Source: Chloroflexota bacterium
GTDB lineage: Bacteria; Chloroflexota; UBA6077; JACCZL01
Length of the DNA stretch: 38,413 bases
Reading direction: 5' to 3'
Assembly: GCA_020850535.1 (NCBI GenBank)
Contig: JADZEM010000077.1
Location: 1-38,413 of the forward strand
The stretch's first letter is position 1. Every line of letters begins with the position of its first letter. The notes below the pieces were generated by a model. That model did no database searches, was not told the DNA's origin, and was given only the letters and a program-made list of their open reading frames with translations. Made by a program: the position numbers and the translations under genes. Shown here in pieces: positions 8,154 to 16,309 of the stretch.

Positions 8154-8689
8154 TCGTTCTGGTAGGTCACGCATCCGTGGTGCATTTGAGACGTTTTCTA
8201 GAGACGACCGATCGGGACGCAGGAACGGCGCGCGGCCCGATCGCCGCGGCCCGCCAGCAACGTGGCAGGCAACCTTCAGACGTCACCGTGAACAGATCAG
8301 GAGCAAGGCGCGGTCAACCCGACCCTCCCCGTCACATCATTGCGTTCTATCCCATAGGATGCGTGCGCCCACGCGTACCCCGAAGCGATTCAGCCCAGAG
8401 GGTGGCGTTCGCGAGGCAGGCATCCGCTGGGAGTTGCGCCGGCAGCGTGGCTCCCGGTCGGCGGTGGCCCTGGGTATTGGCCCGTGGTGGTCGATCTCCG
8501 GGCCAGCACAGGCAGCTGTCGTAGGGGTGCTATGGGTGATGGGTGTGGACATCGGGCGGGCCGGCCAACCGGGAACCAAATTGCAACGGGGTATCTACGG
8601 TCAGAGTGCGTATGTCACCGGATCATATGTATATCTGGCCGACGCACGGGCAAGCGTCGCTGCTGGAATTGAGGAGTCGAGGGCGAGAA
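8154..8689. other. 536-bp intergenic region, no supported gene
   Basis: The gap between the nucleotidyltransferase-like and WecG-type genes has only short overlapping open frames of low plausibility. It is slightly AT-richer near 8570-8640 (TTGCAACGGGG, then CATATGTATATC), where a promoter for the downstream exopolysaccharide genes could lie. No hairpin or repeat stood out. Confidence 0.3.
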
Positions 8690-9556
8690 ATGGCAACTGA
8701 GGCGCTGGCGGTCCAAAAGACGCCTCGGCACGCCGCGGGGAAAATCGTCTCCCATCCGACCCATCCGGGGCGCGAAGCGCGCCGGCGGATCGATCTCGGC
8801 GGCGTGCTGATCGACCGTGTGGATACCGGGTCGGCGGTTGAGCGCATTCGGGGCTTCCTGCGGTCAGGCACGCTGAACCAGATCGTCACCGTCAATCTCG
8901 ACTTCGTCGCGATCTCCCGACGGGACAGCTACTTCCGCGAGACGCTCAACAAGGCCGATCTGGCCGTGGCCGATGGCATGCCGCTGGTCTGGGTCTCCAA
9001 GCTGACCGACGAGCCGGTGCCGGAGCGTCTGACGGGCGTCGAGCTGCTGGACGAGTGCTGCCGCGTGGCCGTCGAGACGGACAGCAGCATCTTCCTACTG
9101 GGCGCCGCGCCCGGCGTGGCCGACGAGGCCGCCCTGACCTTGCAGGAGCGGTTCCCGGGCCTGAAGATCGCCGGCGTCTACGCGCCGCCGTTCGGCCCGC
9201 TCACCCACGAGGAGAACGAGCGCATCCTGGCGACGATCAACGCCGCGCAGCCGGAGTTCCTCTTCGTCGCGCTCGGCGCGCCGCAGCAGGACATCTGGAT
9301 CCGGGCCAACCGCGACCGGCTCGACGTGCCGGTGGCGATGGGCGTCGGCTGCGTGCTCGACCTGCTGGCGGGCGTCGTGTCGCGCGCGCCGCGCTGGATG
9401 CAGCATGCCGGCCTGGAGTGGCTGTTCCGCCTGCTGCAGGAGCCCCACCGGCTCTGGCGGCGGTACATCCTCGACGACATGCCGGTGCTCTTCTGGCTGG
9501 TGCGGCAGGCGCGGGAGCGCTCGCGCATGGCGGTCCCGGCGGAGGCAACGCCGTGA
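8690..9556 (+). CDS. WecG/TagA/CpsF family glycosyltransferase (GT26)
   Basis: 288 residues from ATG at 8690, preceded by GAGGAG. All signatures of the family are present: IVTVNLDFVAISRRD, LAVADGMPLVWVSKL, ERLTGVELL, FLFVALGAPQQDIWI and VGCVLDLLAGVVSRAPRWMQ, ending with GLEWLFRLLQEPHRLWRRY. Family members add N-acetylmannosamine(uronic acid) or related sugars to undecaprenyl-linked GlcNAc intermediates in enterobacterial common antigen, teichoic acid and capsule synthesis; a similar second-sugar step at the inner leaflet is inferred here. Its stop codon overlaps the GTG of the next small membrane gene by 4 bp, and a sugar-phosphate transferase follows, so the three form one unit for lipid-linked polysaccharide assembly. 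Confidence 0.92.
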   Translation: MATEALAVQKTPRHAAGKIVSHPTHPGREARRRIDLGGVLIDRVDTGSAVERIRGFLRSGTLNQIVTVNLDFVAISRRDSYFRETLNKADLAVADGMPLVWVSKLTDEPVPERLTGVELLDECCRVAVETDSSIFLLGAAPGVADEAALTLQERFPGLKIAGVYAPPFGPLTHEENERILATINAAQPEFLFVALGAPQQDIWIRANRDRLDVPVAMGVGCVLDLLAGVVSRAPRWMQHAGLEWLFRLLQEPHRLWRRYILDDMPVLFWLVRQARERSRMAVPAEATP

Positions 9557-9753
9557 GCGCGCCGCACTTCGCCGCCCGTGACGACGTGCTGCCCGAGCGC
9601 GGGTTCTGGCAGCGGTTCGGCGGGAGCGCCGTCCTGATTGGGGCTGGCCTCGGCTGGGCCTCGGCGCTGCTCGCCTGTGCGCTGGCCGGGCCGGTCTCGC
9701 TGGCACTGGGGAGTCGCGACGAGCGTCGCCCGACGCCACACGACGACCTGTAG
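9553..9753 (+). CDS. Small membrane protein coupled to the polysaccharide genes
   Basis: 66 residues. The GTG start overlaps the TGA stop of the WecG-type gene (GTGA), typical of translational coupling, and the stop lies 6 bp before the sugar transferase start. One clear transmembrane helix is visible (about residues 25-51, AVLIGAGLGWASALLACALAGPV without charge), after an acidic/aromatic N terminus (ARDDVLPERGFWQRF) and before a charged tail (SRDERRPTPHDD). I do not recognise a family. Its position between two polysaccharide enzymes suggests an accessory or scaffold membrane subunit, but this is inference. Confidence 0.6.
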   Translation: MSAPHFAARDDVLPERGFWQRFGGSAVLIGAGLGWASALLACALAGPVSLALGSRDERRPTPHDDL

Positions 9754-9759
9754 TACGCC

Positions 9760-11211
9760 ATGTCCACGCTTGATGTGCCCGCCAGCCGGCAAGGCTGGTC
9801 CTCTCCCACGGCCTGGGTTGGCCGCCGCCTGCCGTTATTGGCGGGAGCCGCGGTCATGGCCGGCGACGCCCTGCTGGTCGTCGGGGCGTTCTTGCTGGCC
9901 TACTGGGTCCGCTTCATCGTGCCGGACCTGGAGGCTGCCGCGCTCGGCCTGGACGAGTACGTCCGGCTGGGCGCGCTGGTCAGCCTGGTCGCCGTCGTCC
10001 TGTTCGCCCTCCACGAGTTCTACGACCTGGACCGCCCGCGCTCCTGGCTGACGCGGTTCCAGATGATCGTCTCGACGGTCTCGACGGCCCTGGTGCTGAC
10101 GGTGGCGATGTCGTTCTTCCTGGGCGATCTTCGCTTTTCGCGGCTCTGGTTCGCGGCCGGTTGGGCCTTCTCGGTGATCGGGCTGGTCGGCTGGCGCTGG
10201 CTGGCCGTCAGCGGCTACGCGGCGGCCCGCGACGCAGTCGTGCCGGCCCGCAAGGTGCTGATCGTCGGGGCGAACGTGGCCGGGCGCGATCTGGCCCGCG
10301 AGCTGGCGACCTCCTGTCAGGTGGTCGGGTACGTGGACAACGGCTCCGACCTGGAGGACGCCGAGGCCCACGAGCTCTCGCTGATCGGGCCAATCGCCAG
10401 CCTCGACCGGCTGGTGCAACAGTACGGCGTCGACGAGATCGTCGTGGCGCTGCCGCCCAGCCGTCGCGAGCAGCTCGGCCGGATCGTGGCGCGCGGCTTC
10501 GGGCGGCCGGTTCAGGTGAAGTTCGCGGCGGACCTCGGCGAGCCGCTCCCGGAGCGGTTCGCGCTGCACCGCCACGGCGGGCGCTCGTTCATCGGGTTTG
10601 CGCCGGTGGCCCCCGTCTCCTGGCTCAAGCGCGCCTTCGACCTCGTGTTCGGGACGCTGGCGGTGATCGGCCTCGCGCCGGTCATGGCGGCCATCGCCAT
10701 CTTGATCCGCCTCGACTCGCCCGGCCCGATCTTCTACGGACAGGAGCGGGTGGGCAAGGACGGCGTCCGCTTCACGATGCTGAAATTCCGCTCGATGCGC
10801 CAGGACGCCGACCGGCTCCTGGAGGAGCTGCGCGCCCAGAACGAGGCGTCGGGGCCGCTGTTCAAGATGCGGAACGACCCGCGCGTCACGAAGATCGGGC
10901 GGGTGCTGCGCCGCACGAGCCTGGACGAGCTGCCGCAGCTGTTCAACGTGCTGCTGGGGCAGATGAGCCTGGTGGGGCCGCGCCCACCCGTCCCCAGCGA
11001 GGTGGCCCAGTACGAGGACTGGCAGTTCGGGCGGCTGCGGGCGGTCCCGGGCATGACGGGCCTCTGGCAGGTGAGCGGCCGGAGCGACGTGCCGTTCCAC
11101 GACATGGTGCGCCTGGACCTGCACTACATCCGCAACTGGTCGCTGTGGTGGGATCTGGAGATCATCCTGCGGACGATCCCGGCGGTGATCGGCAAGAGCG
11201 GGGCGTACTGA
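9760..11211 (+). CDS. Polyprenyl glycosylphosphotransferase (priming sugar transferase)
   Basis: 483 residues. The N-terminal half has about four or five membrane helices (about residues 25-160), followed by a Rossmann-like region (KVLIVGANVAGRDLARELA, about 165-290). The C-terminal bacterial sugar transferase domain has every hallmark: KRAFDLVFGTLAVIGLAP, SPGPIFYGQERVGKDG, MLKFRSM, NDPRVTKIGRVLRRTSLDELPQ, MSLVGPRPPVPSE and PGMTGLWQVSGRSD. Enzymes of this WcaJ/WbaP type transfer a sugar-1-phosphate from a nucleotide sugar to undecaprenyl phosphate at the inner membrane, the first committed step of exopolysaccharide or capsule synthesis. Length is normal. It is the last plus-strand gene of the locus, only 9 bp from the convergent GNAT gene. 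The sugar is unknown. Confidence 0.95.
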   Translation: MSTLDVPASRQGWSSPTAWVGRRLPLLAGAAVMAGDALLVVGAFLLAYWVRFIVPDLEAAALGLDEYVRLGALVSLVAVVLFALHEFYDLDRPRSWLTRFQMIVSTVSTALVLTVAMSFFLGDLRFSRLWFAAGWAFSVIGLVGWRWLAVSGYAAARDAVVPARKVLIVGANVAGRDLARELATSCQVVGYVDNGSDLEDAEAHELSLIGPIASLDRLVQQYGVDEIVVALPPSRREQLGRIVARGFGRPVQVKFAADLGEPLPERFALHRHGGRSFIGFAPVAPVSWLKRAFDLVFGTLAVIGLAPVMAAIAILIRLDSPGPIFYGQERVGKDGVRFTMLKFRSMRQDADRLLEELRAQNEASGPLFKMRNDPRVTKIGRVLRRTSLDELPQLFNVLLGQMSLVGPRPPVPSEVAQYEDWQFGRLRAVPGMTGLWQVSGRSDVPFHDMVRLDLHYIRNWSLWWDLEIILRTIPAVIGKSGAY

Positions 11212-11220
11212 ACGCCATCG

Positions 11221-11745
11221 TCAGTCCGCGTCCAGCTCGAAGTGGACGGAGCCTGCTGGCGGCGTGCCCGTGCGGCCGTCGTACACGACGCGGCAGCCCA
11301 TCGCCTGCCAGAACGCGACGGCCTGCTCGGTGTGCAGGCAGACGCGTTCGTAGCCGCCGGCCTCCCGCACGAACGCGCGGAGGGCGTCCACGAGCCGGCG
11401 TGCGACCCCGCGCCGCCGCTGCCCGGCCGCCACGAAGACTCGCACGATCTGCGCCGTCCGCTCCGGGGGCTGATAGCGCTCGCGGAGCCAGACCGGCAGC
11501 GTGTCGGCGGTTGGCCCGCCCGACCGCACACCGCCCATGCCGATCAGCTCGCCGGTGTCGTCTTCCAGCGCCAGCAGCAGCGTGTGGCGTGGGTTGTCCA
11601 GGTAGACGCCCTGCAGATCGTCGTAGTCCCAGTGCCATTCGGGCCGGTAGCCGTACCCATAATCGTCCTGGAAGATCCGCAGCATGAACGCCCGTACCGC
11701 CTCGACATCGGCGGGCGTGGCCGGTCGGATGAGCAGCTCCGTCAC
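11221..11745 (-). CDS. GNAT family N-acetyltransferase
   Basis: 174 residues. The GTG start at 11745 overlaps the stop of the upstream methyltransferase (GTGA), so the pair is probably translationally coupled. The fold is a single GNAT domain: LLIRPATPADVEAVRAF at the N terminus, then LLALEDDTGELIGMGGVR, then IVRVFVAAGQRRRGVARRLV (the acetyl-CoA pyrophosphate loop R-R-x-G-x-A) and VCLHTEQAVAFWQAMGCRVV. It would acetylate an amine substrate that cannot be told from sequence. It ends the minus-strand operon that begins with the ABC binding protein and meets the sugar transferase tail to tail. Confidence 0.88.
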   Translation of the reverse strand: MTELLIRPATPADVEAVRAFMLRIFQDDYGYGYRPEWHWDYDDLQGVYLDNPRHTLLLALEDDTGELIGMGGVRSGGPTADTLPVWLRERYQPPERTAQIVRVFVAAGQRRRGVARRLVDALRAFVREAGGYERVCLHTEQAVAFWQAMGCRVVYDGRTGTPPAGSVHFELDAD

Positions 11746-12530
11746 TTGATCGCCAGCAGCACGCGATTGTCGCGGCGCTGCCAGAACGTGCCGACCTCCC
11801 GGAAGCCGGCCTCCTGGAGCGCGCCGACCTGGAAGTCGTAGCCTGGGCGGATCCACGAGCGGTCGCGGGTGGCGAAGCGGGCCTCGCGCTCGGCGAACAG
11901 GCCAGTCAGCGCGGGTTCCCGTTCGAGATGCTGCCACCACGTCGCCCAGTCCTCGGCGTCGGGGGCCGCGAACGCCGCCTGCTGCTCGCGTTGCTTCACC
12001 TGCTCGGCCATCCGCTGGAAGCCGGGCAGGGCCGGCCCGAACGGCATGTTGTCGGCGTTCATCAGCACGCTGCCCGGGGCCATCAGGCTGCCAAGCTGGC
12101 GATACACCCGCGCCAGCGCATCGCCCGCCAGCCAGTGCAGGGCCGTTGAGCTGAGGACGGCGTCCAGCGGCTGGCCGGCCAGTGCGGCCTGGAGTCGCTC
12201 GATCCAGCGCGGGTCGTTCAGGTCGTCCTTCAGCCAGGTGACCCGGCCGTCCAGCGTCCCGAGCGCCCCCGCCCCGAGCGCCAGCAGGACCGGGTCCGTG
12301 TCCAGCGCCACGGTCTGCGCGGCGGGGAACCGCCCGACGATCCGCTGGGAGATGGAGCCGGGACCGCAGGCCAGATCCAGCGCCACGAAGTCCGGTCGAA
12401 GCTGCATGTCCAGCACGTCCAGCATGATCGCGAAGCGCTCCTCGCGGTCCGGCAGGTAGCCCTGCTGCTGGGCGTCCCAACGGGCGAGCCAGCCCTGCCA
12501 GTTGATACCGGTCACGGTGGATGCGGTCAT
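11742..12530 (-). CDS. SAM-dependent class I methyltransferase
   Basis: 262 residues from ATG at 12530, chosen because AAAGGA lies about 9 bp upstream and longer starts would run into the permease gene. The Rossmann SAM-binding site is clear: VALDLACGPGSISQRI (motif I, D/E-x-x-C-G-x-G), VALDTDPVLLALG (acidic loop), VTWLKDDLND and the post-motif LDAVLSSTALHWL. The order matches small-molecule methyltransferases of the Methyltransf_11/25 type. Some permease-linked methyltransferases modify metabolites or metallophores, but nothing here fixes the substrate. It lies 43 bp after the permease stop and overlaps the GNAT gene. Confidence 0.88.
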   Translation of the reverse strand: MTASTVTGINWQGWLARWDAQQQGYLPDREERFAIMLDVLDMQLRPDFVALDLACGPGSISQRIVGRFPAAQTVALDTDPVLLALGAGALGTLDGRVTWLKDDLNDPRWIERLQAALAGQPLDAVLSSTALHWLAGDALARVYRQLGSLMAPGSVLMNADNMPFGPALPGFQRMAEQVKQREQQAAFAAPDAEDWATWWQHLEREPALTGLFAEREARFATRDRSWIRPGYDFQVGALQEAGFREVGTFWQRRDNRVLLAIK

Positions 12531-12573
12531 ACGGTCAGTCCTTTGTCGTGGAAGTGAGGGCGTATCGTCAGGA

Positions 12574-13488
12574 TTACCGATGATCGAAGGCGCGGCTGCT
12601 CCGGCTCGTCGGATCCAGAAAGCGCCGCCAGCTCTCGGCGGCAAGGCTCACGGCGAAGCAGGACACGGTCACGGCGAGGGCCGGCGCCAGCAGGACGTGC
12701 GGCGCTCGCTCCAGAAACGGCAGCGCTTCGGCCAGCATTGCGCCCCATTCGGGCGTCGGCGGCTTCACGCCGACGCCGAGAAACGAGAGGCCCGCGATGG
12801 TCAGGATCGTCTGGCCGTAGCGGGCCACCGCCAGCACCAGCAGCGACGGCATGGCGTTCGGCAGGACATGGCGCAAGAACGTCCTCACAGGCGTCTGCCC
12901 CAGCACCCGCGCCGACTCCACGAACGGCTGCACGCGGATGCGGGCCGTCTCCACACGGGCCAGCCGCGCATACGTTCCCCAGCCGAACAGCCCCAGCGCC
13001 AGCACGATCCCGTTGATGCCACCGCCAGACAGCCCGGACACCACCAGCGCCAGGATCAGGAAGGGGAACGCCAGCAGGATATCGATGAGCCGGGTGAGCA
13101 GCTGGTCGAGGAAGCCGCCACGGCTCGCGGCGAGGCTCCCGAGCCCGACGCCGATGGCCGCGCACATCAGGGTGATGACGAGGCTGACCCCCAGGCTGAG
13201 CCGGCCGCCGTGCAGGACTCGCGCCAGCAGATCCCGCCCCAGGGCGTCCGTCCCGAGCGGGTAGACGACGCTCGGGCCCTGGAGGCGGGCCGTCAACGTC
13301 TGCGTGCGCGGGTCAACGGCCCAGACCAGCGGCCCGAGTACGACGACGCCGATCACCACAACCAGGAGGATGGTCGGCAGGAGGGCCGTGACGCCTGGGC
13401 GGGGCCGCCCGGCGCCCGGCCTCCCGACGCCCGGCCGGGCCGGACCTGGGGCGGGTGGCTCGCCGGGCTGCACCGAGATGGCGCTCAC
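12574..13488 (-). CDS. ABC transporter permease, DppC/NikC type
   Basis: 304 residues; GTG start overlapping the stop of the DppB-type gene by 4 bp. A Pro/Gly-rich cytoplasmic N terminus leads to about six membrane helices. The family signatures are visible: YPLGTDALGRDLLARVLHGG near residue 80 and the ATPase-docking (EAA-like) loop SARVLGQTPVRTFLRHVLPN near 190, followed by GLSFLGVGVKPPTPEWG. It forms the inner-membrane channel with the DppB-type partner for peptides, nickel or similar ligands. No ATPase (DppD/F-type) gene is present in the window. Substrate unknown. Confidence 0.92.
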   Translation of the reverse strand: MSAISVQPGEPPAPGPARPGVGRPGAGRPRPGVTALLPTILLVVVIGVVVLGPLVWAVDPRTQTLTARLQGPSVVYPLGTDALGRDLLARVLHGGRLSLGVSLVITLMCAAIGVGLGSLAASRGGFLDQLLTRLIDILLAFPFLILALVVSGLSGGGINGIVLALGLFGWGTYARLARVETARIRVQPFVESARVLGQTPVRTFLRHVLPNAMPSLLVLAVARYGQTILTIAGLSFLGVGVKPPTPEWGAMLAEALPFLERAPHVLLAPALAVTVSCFAVSLAAESWRRFLDPTSRSSRAFDHR

Positions 13489-14519
13489 TCGGGGACCCGC
13501 AGGAGCGGGTTGAGCTGTCGGGCCGCAAGGTCGGCTGCCCAGTTCGCCAGCACCGCCAGCGAGACCTGGATCAGCAGGCAGGCCTGGACGGTCGGGATGT
13601 CCCGTTCGCCGATCGCCTCGTAGAGCAGCCGGCCGACGCCCGGGATGGCGAAGATCACCTCGGCCACCAGCCCGCCGGCCAGCGCCCCGCTGGCCGAGGC
13701 TCCGAGCAGGCTGACGACCGGCAGCAGCGTGTGTGGCAGGGCGTGGCGCGTCAGGATGATTCGCTCTGGCAGACCCTTGGCCCGGGCCGTCCGCACCCAG
13801 TCCGAACGAAGCGTCTCGTCAAAGCCCGCCATGACCAGCCGTGTGAAGGTCGCCCAGGGCCGGAAGGCCAGGGTGGCCAGCGGCAGGATCAACGCGGCCG
13901 GCGTCTGCCAGCCGGAGACCGGCAGCACTGCGAGCTTGACGGCGAAAGTCAGCATCAGCACCAGCGCCAGGACGTAGTCAGGGATCGACAGTCCCAGCTG
14001 CGTGACGCCCAGCACCAGCCGCGTCCAGGCCCCGCTGCGAGCGGCCAGTGCCCCGACCGGGATCGCCAGGACGAGCGCCACCGCCAGCGCTCCGAGCGTC
14101 AGCGCCAGGGTCACCGGCAGCCGGCTGACGATCTGCGGCATAACCGGACGGCGCTTCGTGAACGACTGGCCGAGATCGCCCTGGAGCGCTCGCCCGAGCC
14201 ACAGCGCGTACTGCTCTGGAATGGAGCGGTCGAAGCCGGTCTCGCGGCGGATCGCCTCCAGTTGGAGCCGCTCGGCGGGCACCCCCTCCCCGAAGCGCGC
14301 CCGGAACAGCGCCAGGGCGGGATCGCCCGGCACGAGCACGGTCAGCGTGTAGACCAGGAACGACGACACCAGCAGCGTGAAGGCGAGCAGCCCCAGCCGC
14401 GTCGCCAGCCAGGCCGCCAGCCCGCCCACCAGCCCGGCCCCCATTCCACCCGCCATCCCGTCGATCGTGCCGACGCGTATCCTGACCGCTGGCCCGCTCA
14501 TCTGCCGCCCCACGACCAC
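13485..14519 (-). CDS. ABC transporter permease, DppB/NikB type
   Basis: 344 residues from GTG at 14519; an in-frame ATG at 14501 is an alternative start. About six membrane helices are present. The EAA-like loop is TARAKGLPERIILTRHALPH (about 225-245), and the conserved end is VIFAIPGVGRLLYEAIGERD. The N-terminal signature L-T-V-L-V-P-G-D-P-A is also present. It pairs with the DppC-type permease downstream (4-bp overlap) and follows the binding-protein gene by 10 bp, giving an operon for uptake of an oligopeptide or nickel-like ligand. Confidence 0.92.
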   Translation of the reverse strand: MVVGRQMSGPAVRIRVGTIDGMAGGMGAGLVGGLAAWLATRLGLLAFTLLVSSFLVYTLTVLVPGDPALALFRARFGEGVPAERLQLEAIRRETGFDRSIPEQYALWLGRALQGDLGQSFTKRRPVMPQIVSRLPVTLALTLGALAVALVLAIPVGALAARSGAWTRLVLGVTQLGLSIPDYVLALVLMLTFAVKLAVLPVSGWQTPAALILPLATLAFRPWATFTRLVMAGFDETLRSDWVRTARAKGLPERIILTRHALPHTLLPVVSLLGASASGALAGGLVAEVIFAIPGVGRLLYEAIGERDIPTVQACLLIQVSLAVLANWAADLAARQLNPLLRVPE

Positions 14520-14529
14520 CCGAGGGCCG

Positions 14530-16104
14530 TCACGCCTTCACGATCTGCTCGGTGAGCGCCAGGTAGTCGGCCGGGTGGGGCTGGTAGCCGGAGATCGTCG
14601 CCTGGGTGGCGTCGATCTGGATGTACGAGCTGAGGACGATGGCGGCGGCGTCCTGCTCCACGATCTGCTGCTCCATCTGCCGATACCGTGCGTAGCGATC
14701 CGTGGTGTCCTGCAGCGTGCCGGCCGCCGCGATCTCGGCGTCGAGGCTGGCGTAGCGCGTCAGGTTGTACGAGCCGCCGCTGGAGAAGTCAGACTCGAAG
14801 GTGGCTTGCGGATCGAACAGGAACAGCGGGTTGCGCGCCACCAGCGAGATGTCGTTCTCGCCGCGCAGGCCCGCGCCCTCCATCACGCTCCCCTCGACGA
14901 CGCTGATCTCGGCCTGCACCCCGACATCCGCGAACTGCTGCTGGAGCACCTGAGCCAGCAGCGGCAGCTCCGGGCGCGATGGATAGGTGGTGATGGTCAG
15001 CGCAAGCGGGCTGCTCGGGCCGTAGCCTGCCTCGGCCAGCAGCGTGCGCGCTGCCGACTGGTCGAACGGCAGACCGGTGAGGCCGGCGTTGCCCCAGGGA
15101 TAGGCCGGGTTGAAGATCGCCGCCTGGGATGCGCCCTGGTTCTCCAGCACCGTCTGCACGATGGTCTCGCGGTCCACGGCGTGGGCCAGGGCGCGGCGGA
15201 CCCGCACGTCGCCGGTGCGCGGCCCCTGCACGTTCAGGTAGAGCAGGCGCACGCGTGGCAGCGGCAGGGTGAATACCCGGGCGTTCGGGGCGGCCTGAAG
15301 GGCGGCGAGATCGGCGGGGTTGATGATCCGGGCGATGTCCGCCTCGCCGGAGCGGATCATGTTGGCGCGGGTCTGGCCCTGCGGCACGGTCAAGTACTGC
15401 ACCTGCCCGACGCCCGGCGTGCCGCCCCAGTAGGCCGTATGCGCCTCAAGGACGCGGCGGTCGCCCGGGCGGAAGTCCACCAGCTTGAACGGCCCCGTGC
15501 CCACCGGCGCAATGAATGAGCCGTCCGCACCGAACGAGGCCGACGGCTCGTAGATGACGGCCTTGCTGTCTGCCAGGATCGCCGGGAGATACGGCACCGG
15601 CGCCACGGTGCGGATGGTGACGGTGGCGGCGTCCACCGCGGTGATTGCCGCGCCCCTGAAGGCCGCGGCGGCGTTCTTCGACTCGGCCAGCCGCTGGAGG
15701 CTGGCAACGACCGCTCCGGCGTCGAGCGGCACGCCGTTGTGGAACGTCACACCGGAACGGAGTGTGAACCGCCAGGTGGCCGGATCGTCCAGACTCCAGG
15801 AGGTCGCCAGCGCGCCCTCGAACTGGCTCTGGAAGTTGATCCTGAGCAGCCCCTGGCCGATACCCTCGCGCATGACGAAGATATCGCCATCGGCGTACGA
15901 TTTCGGCTCGAACGAATCGACGAACGTCAGCGTACGTGACGTCTGCCGCAGGCCGGCCGGCGCGTGCGGCCCGACAACCGAGGCAGCAGCGGCCGTCGCC
16001 GAACGACCTGCGAGCAGCGCGCCGACCGCGCCCGAGATGGCCGCCGTCCCAAAGGCCCGAACGAAGAGCCGCCGTGAGAAGAGCAGACCGCGAGACCGGA
16101 GCAT
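14530..16104 (-). CDS. ABC transporter solute-binding protein, family 5 (peptide/nickel type), Tat-exported
   Basis: 524 residues from ATG at 16104, with a very strong GGAGGGG site upstream. The N terminus has a twin-arginine signal (SRRLFVRAFGTAAISGAVGALLAG) and an Ala-rich cleavage region around residue 40. The body matches the SBP_bac_5 fold: ALATSWSLDDPATWRFTLRSGVTFHNG, PVGTGPFKLVDFRPG, VRVRRALAHAVDRETIV, and PAYPWGNAGLTGLPFD. Family members bind oligopeptides, nickel or other ligands and deliver them to DppBC permeases. It is followed by both permeases, a methyltransferase and a GNAT gene, but no ATP-binding subunit. The Tat signal implies folding in the cytoplasm before export, sometimes seen with cofactor or metal binding. 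The ligand is not predictable. Confidence 0.92.
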   Translation of the reverse strand: MLRSRGLLFSRRLFVRAFGTAAISGAVGALLAGRSATAAAASVVGPHAPAGLRQTSRTLTFVDSFEPKSYADGDIFVMREGIGQGLLRINFQSQFEGALATSWSLDDPATWRFTLRSGVTFHNGVPLDAGAVVASLQRLAESKNAAAAFRGAAITAVDAATVTIRTVAPVPYLPAILADSKAVIYEPSASFGADGSFIAPVGTGPFKLVDFRPGDRRVLEAHTAYWGGTPGVGQVQYLTVPQGQTRANMIRSGEADIARIINPADLAALQAAPNARVFTLPLPRVRLLYLNVQGPRTGDVRVRRALAHAVDRETIVQTVLENQGASQAAIFNPAYPWGNAGLTGLPFDQSAARTLLAEAGYGPSSPLALTITTYPSRPELPLLAQVLQQQFADVGVQAEISVVEGSVMEGAGLRGENDISLVARNPLFLFDPQATFESDFSSGGSYNLTRYASLDAEIAAAGTLQDTTDRYARYRQMEQQIVEQDAAAIVLSSYIQIDATQATISGYQPHPADYLALTEQIVKA

Positions 16105-16121
16105 CGCCCCTCCTTCATAGA

Positions 16122-16136
16122 TGAGACACTGTATCA
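16122..16136 (-). promoter_or_regulatory. Candidate operator upstream of the binding-protein gene
   Basis: TGAGACACTGTATCA on the plus strand is a 15-bp near-perfect inverted repeat (one mismatched arm position) just upstream of the ribosome binding site. It overlaps a -10-like TATGAT read on the minus strand (16133-16138). It resembles dimeric-repressor operators, but no regulator gene is nearby and the -35 side is weak. Confidence 0.35.
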
Positions 16137-16262
16137 TAAGTCTCGGCGCGAGCGCCGCGGGCACGTTGCGGCTCGTGCGTCGCTGCCAGGCGGATACCCT
16201 GCCCTACAGCATACTTTGTAACTGCAACTCTTTGCATCTGGGAGTGGCGGCGGCCTGCCGTA

Positions 16263-16284
16263 CCGGACCCGGCTTCGGGCCCGG
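16263..16284 (-). terminator. Candidate terminator after cbiX
   Basis: On the minus strand a 9-bp stem (one G-U pair) with a 4-nt loop begins 26 bp after the cbiX stop. It has no T-run. If functional it separates the riboswitch-controlled chelatase from the ABC transporter operon downstream. Confidence 0.45.
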
Positions 16285-16309
16285 CCGTGACCCCAGGCGC
16301 CCCACGCCG

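Noticed and set aside
8359-8700. A 113-residue frame in the gap before the WecG-type gene
   Set aside because: No ribosome binding site, no recognisable fold, and overlap with the start of the WecG-type gene.
9055-9753. A longer 232-residue frame ending with the small membrane protein
   Set aside because: Its upstream part lies in another frame of the WecG-type gene and is Arg/Pro/Gly-rich noise; only the last 66 residues from the GTG at 9553 look real.
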